Part shown: positions 6,236-12,471 of the stretch, piece after piece
Position numbering within the stretch: position 1 is the first letter of the stretch
Layout: each line of letters begins with the position of its first letter
Assembly: GCA_036379355.1 (NCBI GenBank)
Contig: DASVGV010000138.1
Coordinates: forward strand, 1 to 23,623
DNA: 23,623 nt
Source of the DNA: CAJCIY01 sp036379355
GTDB lineage: Bacteria > Actinomycetota > Actinomycetes > Mycobacteriales > CAJCIY01
Direction: 5' to 3'
The notes under the pieces: generated by a model
Database searches by the model: none
Told to the model about the DNA's origin: nothing
Seen by the model: only the letters and a program-made list of their open reading frames with translations
Position numbers and translations under genes: made by a program

Positions 6236-7110
6236 CCTGGCACACGAAGCGGGGCGAACAGGTCGCCGTGCCTCTCGAGGCGGGCGAGGACGTCGCCGGC
6301 GGTGAAGACGAGGTCGTCGGGGTCGGCGCATGCCTCGACCTCGTCCCAGGTGACGGGCGTCGAGACCGTGGGCCGCGGCCGGCCGCGCAGCGAGTACGCC
6401 GCAACGGTGGTCTTCGCCACGTTGTTCTGCGACCAGTCGAACAGCACCTTGCCGGGGCGCAGCGACTTCGTCATCCGGGACACGACGAGGTCGCCGTGCT
6501 CCTGCTCGAGCTCGCGGGCCAGGTCGCGCATGGCCGCACGGGGGTCGCCCCCGTCCCACCGCGCGTAGAGCTGCAGGCCCTTGCTGCCGCTGGTCTTCGC
6601 GCGAGCCGAGTCGCCGAGCCGGTCTCGGACCAGCAGGGCCACCCGGCAGCACTCCACGATCGTCGCCGGGCTGCCCGGGTCGAGGTCCACGACCACGAGG
6701 TCCGGTTCGTGGACGCCGCCCCGAGGACCGACCCGCCACTGGGGCACATGGATCTCCAGGGCGGCAAGATTCGCCGCCCACACCAGAGTCGGCAGGTCGT
6801 CGACGACGGCGTAGTCGATCTCCTCGCGGTCCTTGCTCGAGCCCGGCGCGGGCAGCCGCACGGTCCGTACCCACTCGGGGCGCCCCCGGGCCGCGTTCTT
6901 CTCGAAGAACGAGCCGTGACCGACCCCGTTGGGGAAGCGGACGAAGGTGGCGGGGCGGCCAGCCAGCCCCGGCACCATCGCCGGCGCCACGCGGCTGTAG
7001 TAGTCGATCACCTCGCCCTTGGTGAACCCGTCCGGGTACAGCGGCTTGTCGAGGTTGGACAGGCGCAGCTGGCGTCCGTCGACGGTCACCGTGGTCGAAG
7101 AGGCGGCCAT
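6232..7110 (-). CDS. Stand-alone LigD-type primase-polymerase (NHEJ polymerase domain)
   Basis: 292 residues from the ATG at 7110, the length of one LigD polymerase domain; there is no ligase or phosphoesterase module. Family landmarks: LSNLDKPLYPDGFTKGEVIDYYSRVAP region at the N-terminus, ALEIHVPQW (His121), the metal-binding DLD (Asp142, Asp144), TSGSKG (Ser174, Lys177), MTKSLRPGKVLFDWSQNN and the C-terminal YSLRGRP. These archaeo-eukaryotic-primase-type enzymes fill gaps, preferring ribonucleotides, during Ku-dependent end joining. At the position where M. tuberculosis LigD has His (SGSKGLH, recalled), this protein has Gln180, perhaps a trait of stand-alone members. It is divergent from ku at 30 bp and coupled to tetR. 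An in-frame extension upstream to 7236 is rejected because it runs through the ku coding region. Confidence 0.88.
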   Translation of the reverse strand: MAASSTTVTVDGRQLRLSNLDKPLYPDGFTKGEVIDYYSRVAPAMVPGLAGRPATFVRFPNGVGHGSFFEKNAARGRPEWVRTVRLPAPGSSKDREEIDYAVVDDLPTLVWAANLAALEIHVPQWRVGPRGGVHEPDLVVVDLDPGSPATIVECCRVALLVRDRLGDSARAKTSGSKGLQLYARWDGGDPRAAMRDLARELEQEHGDLVVSRMTKSLRPGKVLFDWSQNNVAKTTVAAYSLRGRPRPTVSTPVTWDEVEACADPDDLVFTAGDVLARLERHGDLFAPLRVPG

Positions 7111-7116
7111 GCGCGC

Positions 7117-7122
7117 AGTCTC
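7117..7122 (-). promoter_or_regulatory. -10-like hexamer GAGACT for the polymerase gene
   Basis: GAGACT on the minus strand ends 6 nt before the ATG at 7110. It lies in the same 30-bp gap as the ku -10, so the two promoters would interleave. Confidence 0.35.
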
Positions 7123-7127
7123 GCCCC

Positions 7128-7133
7128 TACGAT
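7128..7133 (+). promoter_or_regulatory. -10 element TACGAT of ku (leaderless)
   Basis: TACGAT ends exactly 7 nt before the ATG at 7141. Its -35 would fall on the first codons of the divergent polymerase gene. An AGGA follows but is only 3 nt from the start, too close for a ribosome site. Confidence 0.5.
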
Positions 7134-7140
7134 CAGGATC

Positions 7141-8118
7141 ATGCGTGCGATCTGGAAGGGCGCGGTCAGCTTCGGGCTGATCACCATCCCCGTTCGCGTC
7201 TTCCGGGCCACCGAGGAGCGCGACGTCTCCTTCCACCAGGTCCGCCGCTCCGACGGGTCGCGCATCAAGTACAAGCGCGTCGCCGCGGCCGACGGTGAGG
7301 AGGTGTCGTACGCCGACATCGCCAAGGGGTACGAGCTCCCCGGGGGCGAGACGGTCATCCTCACCGACGACGACCTGGCCGACCTGCCGCTGACGACGAG
7401 CCGCGCCATCGAGGTCGACGCGTTCGTGCCGTTGGAGCAGGTCGATCCCATCTACTTCGAGCGGTCGTACTACCTCGAGCCGGAGGGCGGGCAGGCGCTC
7501 AAGCCGTACGCCCTGCTGCGTGACGCGCTCGAGCAGAGCGGCCGGGTCGCGATCGTGAAGGTGGCGCTGCGCCGGCGGGAGCAGCTCGCGACCCTGCGGG
7601 TACGCGACGGGGTGTTCGTCCTCGAGACCATGCTCTGGCCCGACGAGATACGTCCGCCGGAGTTCGCATTCCTCGACGAGGACGTGTCGGTCCGGCCGCA
7701 GGAGCTGTCGATGGCGCAGTCGCTCATCGAGTCCCTGGCCGGCGACTTCGACCCCACCCAGTACACCGACGCGTACCGCGAGGCAGTCGAGGCCGTGGTC
7801 GCCAGCAAGATCGAGGGCCGCGAGGTCGTGTCGCCACCCGAGGCCGACACCGAGCAGGGCGCGGAGGTCCTCGACCTCATGGCGGCCCTGCGCGCCAGCG
7901 TCGCCGCGGCCAAGAAGGCGCGGGGCGCGGAGGCCGAGAAGGCCGAGCCGACGAAGGCTCCTGCCAAGAAGGCTCCTGCCAAGAAGGCTCCTGCCAAGAA
8001 GGCCGCTGCCAAGAAGGCCGCACCGAAACGGAGCGCGGCGACGAAGACCCAGGCCAAGAAGGCCCCCGCGAAGAAGGCACCCGCGAAGCGGACGTCCGCG
8101 CGGAAGAAGAGCGCGTGA
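7141..8118 (+). CDS. ku: Ku, DNA end-binding protein of non-homologous end joining
   Basis: 325 residues. The core starts with MRAIWKGAVSFGLITIPVRVF, the family signature, and continues through KYKRVAAADGEEV, the YFERSYYLEP strand and the helical end GDFDPTQYTDAYREAVEAVV (to about residue 235). Bacterial Ku is a homodimeric ring that threads onto broken DNA ends and recruits LigD. Residues ~257-325 are an added lysine/alanine/proline tail built from AKKAP-type repeats; such tails in mycobacterial and Streptomyces Ku bind DNA and alter sliding. The ATG at 7141 is fixed by the conserved N-terminus. The stop overlaps the GTG of the next hydrolase gene by 4 bp. The divergent neighbour is the LigD-type polymerase; no ligase gene is in the window. 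Confidence 0.96.
   Translation: MRAIWKGAVSFGLITIPVRVFRATEERDVSFHQVRRSDGSRIKYKRVAAADGEEVSYADIAKGYELPGGETVILTDDDLADLPLTTSRAIEVDAFVPLEQVDPIYFERSYYLEPEGGQALKPYALLRDALEQSGRVAIVKVALRRREQLATLRVRDGVFVLETMLWPDEIRPPEFAFLDEDVSVRPQELSMAQSLIESLAGDFDPTQYTDAYREAVEAVVASKIEGREVVSPPEADTEQGAEVLDLMAALRASVAAAKKARGAEAEKAEPTKAPAKKAPAKKAPAKKAAAKKAAPKRSAATKTQAKKAPAKKAPAKRTSARKKSA
7957..8016 (+). repeat. 15-bp tandem repeat in the ku tail
   Basis: Three identical copies of the 15-bp unit gctcctgccaagaag (7957-8001) and a fourth variant copy (8002-8016) encode APAKK units. Related codons continue to the stop. The identical copies suggest recent slippage and length polymorphism between strains. Confidence 0.85.
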
Positions 8119-9023
8119 GCGGGACGGCGTCCCTGCCGTTTCCCGCCTGGCCCGGCGAGGTGCGCGCGGCCGGCCGCTACCGGCTGTTCGTCCGCGCCGG
8201 CGGCGCGGGGGAGCCGGCGGTGTACGTCCACGGACTCGGCGGCTCGTCCACGAACTGGACGGACCTGATGGGCCTGCTGGACTTCGACGGCCTGGCGCCC
8301 GACCTGCCCGGTCACGGCCGTAGCCCGGCCGCTCCGGACGGCCGTTACCGCCTGTCGACCCACGTCGCCGCCGTGACCGCGCTCATCGAGTCGACCGGTC
8401 GCGGTCCGGTGCACCTGTTCGGCAACTCGCTGGGGGGCGCCGCGTCGACGCTGGTCGCCGCGCAGCGGCCCGACCTCGTCCGGTCCCTGACCCTGATCTC
8501 GCCCGCCTTCCCGCAGCTCGACCCGCGGCGCATCGCCGAGGCGCGGATGGCCCTCCTCCTGCTGCCGGGGGCGCCCTGGCTGGCCCAGCGGATGGCGGCG
8601 CGCGTGACGCCGGAGCAGCGGGTCCGTGCCGTCCTCGAGCTCTGCTACGCCGACCCCTCGCGGATCACCGCCGAGCGGATGGACGAGGCGGTCGCCGACG
8701 CCCGGCGGCACGCCGAGGACGACTGGGCAGAGCGGGCGTTCGTCGCCTCCGCACGCGGGCTGGTCGCGTCGTACCTCCTGCCCGGGCGGCGTTCGCTGTG
8801 GTCGGCGGCCGGTCGCGTCACGGCACCGGTGACCCTGATCTGGGGCGCGCAGGACGCCCTGGTGCCGGTGTCGATCGCGCCGCGCGTCCGCGCTGCCTTC
8901 ACCCGCGCTGCAGGGGGCGCCACGCTCGACGTGTTCGAGGACGCGGGCCACGTCGCCCAGATGGAGCTGCCCGAGCGGACCGCTTCCGCCGTTCGGCGCC
9001 ACACGACCGCCCAGTCGGCGTAG
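8115..9023 (+). CDS. Alpha/beta hydrolase translationally coupled to ku
   Basis: 302 residues from the GTG at 8115, which overlaps the ku stop (GTGA). The oxyanion region is YVHGLGGSS (38-45), the nucleophile elbow FGNSLGG gives Ser105, and the other triad members are Asp247 (WGAQDALVP) and His279 (DAGHVAQMELP), so all catalytic residues are present. A PGHGRS motif (65-70) is also typical. It belongs with the general esterase/lipase/haloperoxidase-like proteins; substrate unknown. There is no signal peptide, so it is cytosolic. Its coupling to a DNA-repair gene has no obvious explanation; simple operon packing remains possible. Confidence 0.88.
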   Translation: MSGTASLPFPAWPGEVRAAGRYRLFVRAGGAGEPAVYVHGLGGSSTNWTDLMGLLDFDGLAPDLPGHGRSPAAPDGRYRLSTHVAAVTALIESTGRGPVHLFGNSLGGAASTLVAAQRPDLVRSLTLISPAFPQLDPRRIAEARMALLLLPGAPWLAQRMAARVTPEQRVRAVLELCYADPSRITAERMDEAVADARRHAEDDWAERAFVASARGLVASYLLPGRRSLWSAAGRVTAPVTLIWGAQDALVPVSIAPRVRAAFTRAAGGATLDVFEDAGHVAQMELPERTASAVRRHTTAQSA

Positions 9024-9028
9024 ATACT
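9023..9028 (+). promoter_or_regulatory. -10 element GATACT overlapping the hydrolase stop codon
   Basis: GATACT ends 7 nt before the GTG at 9036 and shares its first base with the TAG stop (9021-9023) of the preceding gene. The gene could be both read through and transcribed from this leaderless promoter. Confidence 0.4.
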
Positions 9029-9035
9029 GCTCGCC

Positions 9036-10724
9036 GTGACCGAAACGGACGCGCCCTACCCCGAGCGTGGCAACGACGACGACCCGGAGCTCACCACCGA
9101 CCTGACGGCCGCGCTCGGAACGACGTCGTTCTTCCCGCCGGCCCGGGACGAGCCGTCGTACGCCGTCGACACGGCCGAGCACGAGGTCTCCGAACAGGCG
9201 GACGAGCGTGGCGAGAGCCCGCTCGCGTACGAGACCTCGCAGTACGAGGAGCGCAGCGAGCCGTTCCCCGTGTCCGCCCCCGACGCGCCGCTGGCGCCCG
9301 CCGAACCGGCGAAGATGCCCGGCGCGCCGGGGACCGCCGGTGCTGCGCTGGCCGACCTCGCGAGCGGATACGGAGGCTCCTACGAGCCGTACTACGGCAC
9401 GCCGTCGCCCTGGTCGAGCGACCGGCTCGAGGCGATCATGCGTGACACGGTGGACGCGCAGGTGCAGGAGCAGCGTCAGCTCGAGACCGTGCTCGAGGAC
9501 GTGCGCGCGGCGCTCGCCCGCATCGCCGACACGCCCGCGGCGGACATCGCCGGCGCGGTGAACCGCCTCGCCGCCGAGCTTGGGGGCGCGCGCGCCGAGC
9601 AGGAGCAGCGCTTCGCGGAGCTGTCCGCCCGCATCGACGCGCTCGCCGCGCCGGAACACGAGCAGTCCGGTGGGCCGGCCGCGCCGAGCATCCAGGACCT
9701 GCACGACGGGCTGGCCGGCGTGCGCACCGATGTCGCCTCCCTTCCCGAGCAGATCGGCCCGGCGGTGACCAGTGCCGTGGCCCACGGCCTCGCCGAGACG
9801 ACCAACCAGGTCGGGGCGCTGCGCCAGTCGCTGGCGGACACCGTGAACGAGACCGGTGAGCTGCGCTCCCTGGTCGCCGGGCACGCCGAGCACCTGGGCT
9901 TGCTGCCCGAGGCGGTGGCGGGACTCCAGCACCTGGCTGCTCGCGTCGCAAGCCTCGAGGCGTCGGGCCGCGCGGCGACGGACGACGCCCCGGGTCCGGA
10001 CCTGACCACGGTGGTCGATGAGCAGCTCGCGGCACATCTCGAACGGTTCGGCACCGACGTCACCGAGCAGATGAACGCCGTCCGGGCGCAGATCGCCGCG
10101 GTCGAGGAGTCCCTCGGACTGACGGTGCGCGAGCGCCTGGGCGTGTTCGAGGAGCGGCTGGACGCCCTGCACGAGGTGCTGGTGGCCCTGCATCATTCGG
10201 AGGAGCGCGAGCTGTCGCCCGTCCTCGTCGGGCGCCTCGACGACCTCGACGACGAGCTGCGGGCGATGCGGCTGGCCAGTGAGGGACCGGCCTCCCCGAT
10301 CACGTCGGTCGTCGCGCAGCTGCATGCCTCCGAGCAGCGGCTCGCGCACCACGTGGACGAGGCGGTCCTCGCGCTGGCCCAGGCGGTCCTGCGGCGCCGT
10401 GCGGGCGGCGCGGCGACGCCGCACGAGGAGCCGTCGCTGCCCGAGGACGAGCTCGCGGCCGCCCAGCGGGACGACGTGCATGCCGCGACGTCCGAGGGGG
10501 CGCAGGACGACGTGACCGCGCTCGAGCCGGACGAGCCCGCCGGCGACGAGGCCGACGCCGAGGGCACCGTCGGCTGGGAGGACGAGGCCGGCGAGGCCGT
10601 CGAGGACGACTCCGGCGACGCCGACGAGGACACGCGCGCGACGCTGCCCGACTTCGGCGTCCAGCCGGGACGCGGCCCGTCCGTACCCGACCCGCGCCGC
10701 GGGCTGTTCCGCCGGCGTCCCTGA
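9036..10724 (+). CDS. Unrecognised acidic coiled-coil protein
   Basis: 562 residues from the GTG at 9036. Three zones are visible: residues 1-~130 are disordered, acidic and rich in Pro, Tyr and Ser (GYGGSYEPYYGTPSPW); residues ~130-450 are predicted as long amphipathic helices with many heptad-like stretches (QRQLETVLEDVRAALARI, EQRFAELSARIDAL, VGALRQSLADTV), consistent with a coiled coil; residues ~450-550 are again strongly acidic (EDEAGEAVEDDSGDADEDT) and the end is basic (RRGLFRRRP). There is no catalytic motif, no membrane segment and no cysteine. It may be a scaffold or cytoskeletal protein; I do not recognise a family. The gene is 12 bp after the ku-linked hydrolase gene and 92 bp before moeZ. 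Confidence 0.8.
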   Translation: MTETDAPYPERGNDDDPELTTDLTAALGTTSFFPPARDEPSYAVDTAEHEVSEQADERGESPLAYETSQYEERSEPFPVSAPDAPLAPAEPAKMPGAPGTAGAALADLASGYGGSYEPYYGTPSPWSSDRLEAIMRDTVDAQVQEQRQLETVLEDVRAALARIADTPAADIAGAVNRLAAELGGARAEQEQRFAELSARIDALAAPEHEQSGGPAAPSIQDLHDGLAGVRTDVASLPEQIGPAVTSAVAHGLAETTNQVGALRQSLADTVNETGELRSLVAGHAEHLGLLPEAVAGLQHLAARVASLEASGRAATDDAPGPDLTTVVDEQLAAHLERFGTDVTEQMNAVRAQIAAVEESLGLTVRERLGVFEERLDALHEVLVALHHSEERELSPVLVGRLDDLDDELRAMRLASEGPASPITSVVAQLHASEQRLAHHVDEAVLALAQAVLRRRAGGAATPHEEPSLPEDELAAAQRDDVHAATSEGAQDDVTALEPDEPAGDEADAEGTVGWEDEAGEAVEDDSGDADEDTRATLPDFGVQPGRGPSVPDPRRGLFRRRP

Positions 10725-10751
10725 CCGCGGCTCGGCCCGCCGGGGGAATGC

Positions 10752-10799
10752 CGTACCGGCGCGGGATGCTTGCCTAGACGTACGTCCGTCTCCGGTACG
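10752..10799. promoter_or_regulatory. Inverted repeat and palindrome upstream of moeZ
   Basis: CGTACCGG (10752-10759) and CCGGTACG (10792-10799) are perfect 8-bp arms 32 bp apart. Between them lies the 10-bp palindrome GACGTACGTC (10777-10786), flanked by AGACG and CGTCT. The arrangement looks like a regulator site in the 92-bp moeZ promoter region. The 10-mer AGACGTACGT also occurs in the leader of the DUF3107 gene. Confidence 0.3.
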
Positions 10800-10800
10800 A

Positions 10801-10805
10801 AGGAG
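10801..10805 (+). promoter_or_regulatory. Shine-Dalgarno AGGAG of moeZ
   Basis: AGGAG lies 11 nt before the ATG at 10817, making moeZ one of the few genes here with a leader and ribosome site. Confidence 0.6.
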
Positions 10806-10816
10806 CGCCGAGCCCG

Positions 10817-11998
10817 ATGTCCCTGCCCCCGCTGGTCGACCCCGCCGCCGAGCTGTCGCGCGAGGAGGTCATGCGCTACAGCCGCCACCTGATCATCCCG
10901 GATGTCGCGATGGACGGGCAGAAGCGGCTGAAGAACGCGAAGGTGCTGTGCATCGGCGCCGGGGGGCTCGGCGCGCCCGCGCTGCTCTACCTCGCCGCCG
11001 CGGGTGTCGGCACGATCGGCATCGTCGACTTCGACGTCGTCGACGAGTCGAACCTGCAGCGGCAGGTGATCCACGGCCAGTCCGACATCGGCAAGCCGAA
11101 GGCGCAGTCGGCGCGCGAGTCGATCGCCGAGATCAACCCGCTCGTCCAGGTCAACCTGCACGAGGTCCGCCTCGACTCGTCCAACGCCCTCGACATCTTC
11201 GCCGGCTACGACCTGATCCTGGACGGCACCGACAACTTCGCCACCCGCTACCTCGTCAACGACGCCTGCGTGCTGCTGGGCAAGCCGTACGTCTGGGGGT
11301 CGATCTACCGGTTCGAGGGCCAGGTCAGCGTGTTCTGGGCCGCCCCGCCGGCGGGCTCGCAGGTCGAAGGCGTCCAGTACCGCGACCTGTACCCCGAGCC
11401 GCCGCCGCCGGGCATGGTGCCGTCGTGCGCCGAGGGCGGGGTGCTCGGGATCCTCTGCGCGTCGATCGGCTCGGTCATGGCCACCGAGGCGATCAAGCTC
11501 ATCACCGGCATCGGTGAGTCCCTGCTCGGCCGGCTGCTGGTCTACGACGCGCTCGAGATGACCTACCGCACGGTGCGGATCCGCAAGGACCCGAACGGCG
11601 CGCCGATCACCGAGCTCATCGACTACGAGGCGTTCTGCGGGGCGGTGTCCGAGGAGGCCGCGGAGGCCGCATCCGGGTCGACGATCACCGCCGCGGAGCT
11701 CAAGGCGATGGTCGACGGCGGGGAGGACCCGTACATCGTCGATGTCCGCGAGCCGGCCGAGTTCGAGATCATCCGCATTCCCGGGTCGCACCTGATCCCG
11801 AAGGGCGACATCGTGAGCGGGGACGCGCTCGCCTCGCTGCCGTCGGACCGGAAGATCGTGCTGCACTGCAAGAGCGGTGCTCGCTCGGCCGAAGCGCTGG
11901 CGGTTCTCAAGCAGGCCGGCTTCCGCGACGCGGTACACGTCCAGGGCGGCGTGCTGGCCTGGCAGGCGCAGGTCGACCCCTCGCTGCCGACGTACTAG
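10817..11998 (+). CDS. moeZ: Adenylyltransferase/sulfurtransferase MoeZ (ThiF/MoeB domain plus rhodanese)
   Basis: 393 residues. The N-terminal E1-like domain has the ATP-binding GAGGLG (48-52 region), DFDVVDESNLQRQ (71-83), the DGTDNFATRY motif (136-145) and PSCAEGGVLG with Cys204. It lacks the pair of CxxC zinc motifs typical of E. coli MoeB. The C-terminal rhodanese domain (about 290-393) has the active-site loop CKSGAR with Cys351. The enzyme activates the C-terminal glycine of small sulfur-carrier proteins (MoaD, CysO, ThiS-like) with ATP and transfers sulfur as a thiocarboxylate, serving molybdopterin, cysteine or natural-product synthesis. It precedes the alkyltransferase-like gene by only 5 bp. 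In recalled synteny it is Rv3206c. Confidence 0.95.
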   Translation: MSLPPLVDPAAELSREEVMRYSRHLIIPDVAMDGQKRLKNAKVLCIGAGGLGAPALLYLAAAGVGTIGIVDFDVVDESNLQRQVIHGQSDIGKPKAQSARESIAEINPLVQVNLHEVRLDSSNALDIFAGYDLILDGTDNFATRYLVNDACVLLGKPYVWGSIYRFEGQVSVFWAAPPAGSQVEGVQYRDLYPEPPPPGMVPSCAEGGVLGILCASIGSVMATEAIKLITGIGESLLGRLLVYDALEMTYRTVRIRKDPNGAPITELIDYEAFCGAVSEEAAEAASGSTITAAELKAMVDGGEDPYIVDVREPAEFEIIRIPGSHLIPKGDIVSGDALASLPSDRKIVLHCKSGARSAEALAVLKQAGFRDAVHVQGGVLAWQAQVDPSLPTY

Positions 11999-12003
11999 CC
12001 GCC

Positions 12004-12399
12004 GTGCCGCGATCGGCCTCCCGGTCCGCCTCGGTCTCGGCCGGACTGGCGACGCGGCCGGGTTCCACCGGGCCGCCGACGCCGTACGCGCGCCAGGTCC
12101 TGGACTGCGTCGAGCGCATTCCGCGGGGCTTTGTGCTGACGTACGGCGACGTCGCCGAGTACGTCGGCGGCGGCTCGGGCCGCGTGGTCGGCAACGTGCT
12201 GCACCACCACGGCCACGAGGTCGCCTGGTGGCGGGTGCTTCTCGCGACCGGACATCCGAACCCCGCCTCGCCGGTGAAGGCGGCGGAGAAGCTGAAGGCC
12301 GAGGGGGTGCCGTTCCTGCGCGGCGGGGATCGCGTCGACCTGTCGACGGCACGCTGGGACGGCCGGCGCACCTCGCCCCGCCGTACCCCCCGCCGCTGA
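12004..12399 (+). CDS. Alkyltransferase-like protein (ATL, MGMT DNA-binding domain)
   Basis: 131 residues if the GTG at 12004 is used; the conserved domain begins near residue 27 (TPYARQVLDCVERIPRGFVLTYGDVAEYVG). The region is the MGMT DNA-binding fold with the arginine finger (SGRVVGNVL, Arg60). Where true O6-alkylguanine transferases have PCHRV with the acceptor cysteine, this protein has AWWRV: Trp75 replaces Cys. ATL proteins cannot transfer alkyl groups but bind O6-alkylguanine, flip it and channel the lesion to nucleotide excision repair. The gene is 5 bp downstream of moeZ and 73 bp upstream of adnA, matching Rv3204 in recalled synteny. The N-terminal ~25 residues (RSASRSASVSAG) are low complexity and the true start may be internal. 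The C-terminus is basic. Confidence 0.88.
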   Translation: MPRSASRSASVSAGLATRPGSTGPPTPYARQVLDCVERIPRGFVLTYGDVAEYVGGGSGRVVGNVLHHHGHEVAWWRVLLATGHPNPASPVKAAEKLKAEGVPFLRGGDRVDLSTARWDGRRTSPRRTPRR

Positions 12400-12413
12400 C
12401 CCCTCGACCCGGT

Positions 12414-12440
12414 TCCCGCGAGACGCGACGGGTCGCGGGA
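12414..12440. promoter_or_regulatory. Inverted repeat before adnA
   Basis: TCCCGCGA (12414-12421) and TCGCGGGA (12433-12440) are perfect 8-bp arms with an 11-nt loop; the inner CGCGAC/GTCGCG can pair instead. It lies 15 bp after the ATL stop and 19 bp before the adnA -10, so it may be a terminator of moeZ-ATL or an operator of adnAB. Confidence 0.35.
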
Positions 12441-12458
12441 GACGTCGTACGCGTGTGG

Positions 12459-12464
12459 TCGAAT
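12459..12464 (+). promoter_or_regulatory. -10 element TCGAAT of adnA (leaderless)
   Basis: TCGAAT ends 7 nt before the GTG at 12472, chosen as start; a second GTG two codons on is possible. No Shine-Dalgarno site is present. Confidence 0.4.
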
Positions 12465-12471
12465 CGACGTC

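Noticed and set aside
6236..6874. Longer start for the TetR regulator on the minus strand
   Set aside because: The extension lies inside the polymerase gene in another frame; the TetR fold begins a few residues after the GTG at 6235.
7095..7140. DNA-damage (RecA-independent, TTGTC-type) promoter at ku
   Set aside because: No TTGTC-like -35 is found at the required 8-bp distance from the TACGAT -10, nor at adnA.
7470..10481. Minus-strand open frame of about 1000 codons antisense to ku, hydrolase and coiled-coil genes
   Set aside because: Its translation is Arg/Gly/Val-rich with no family motif; such long antisense frames are a by-product of GC-rich third positions in the real genes.
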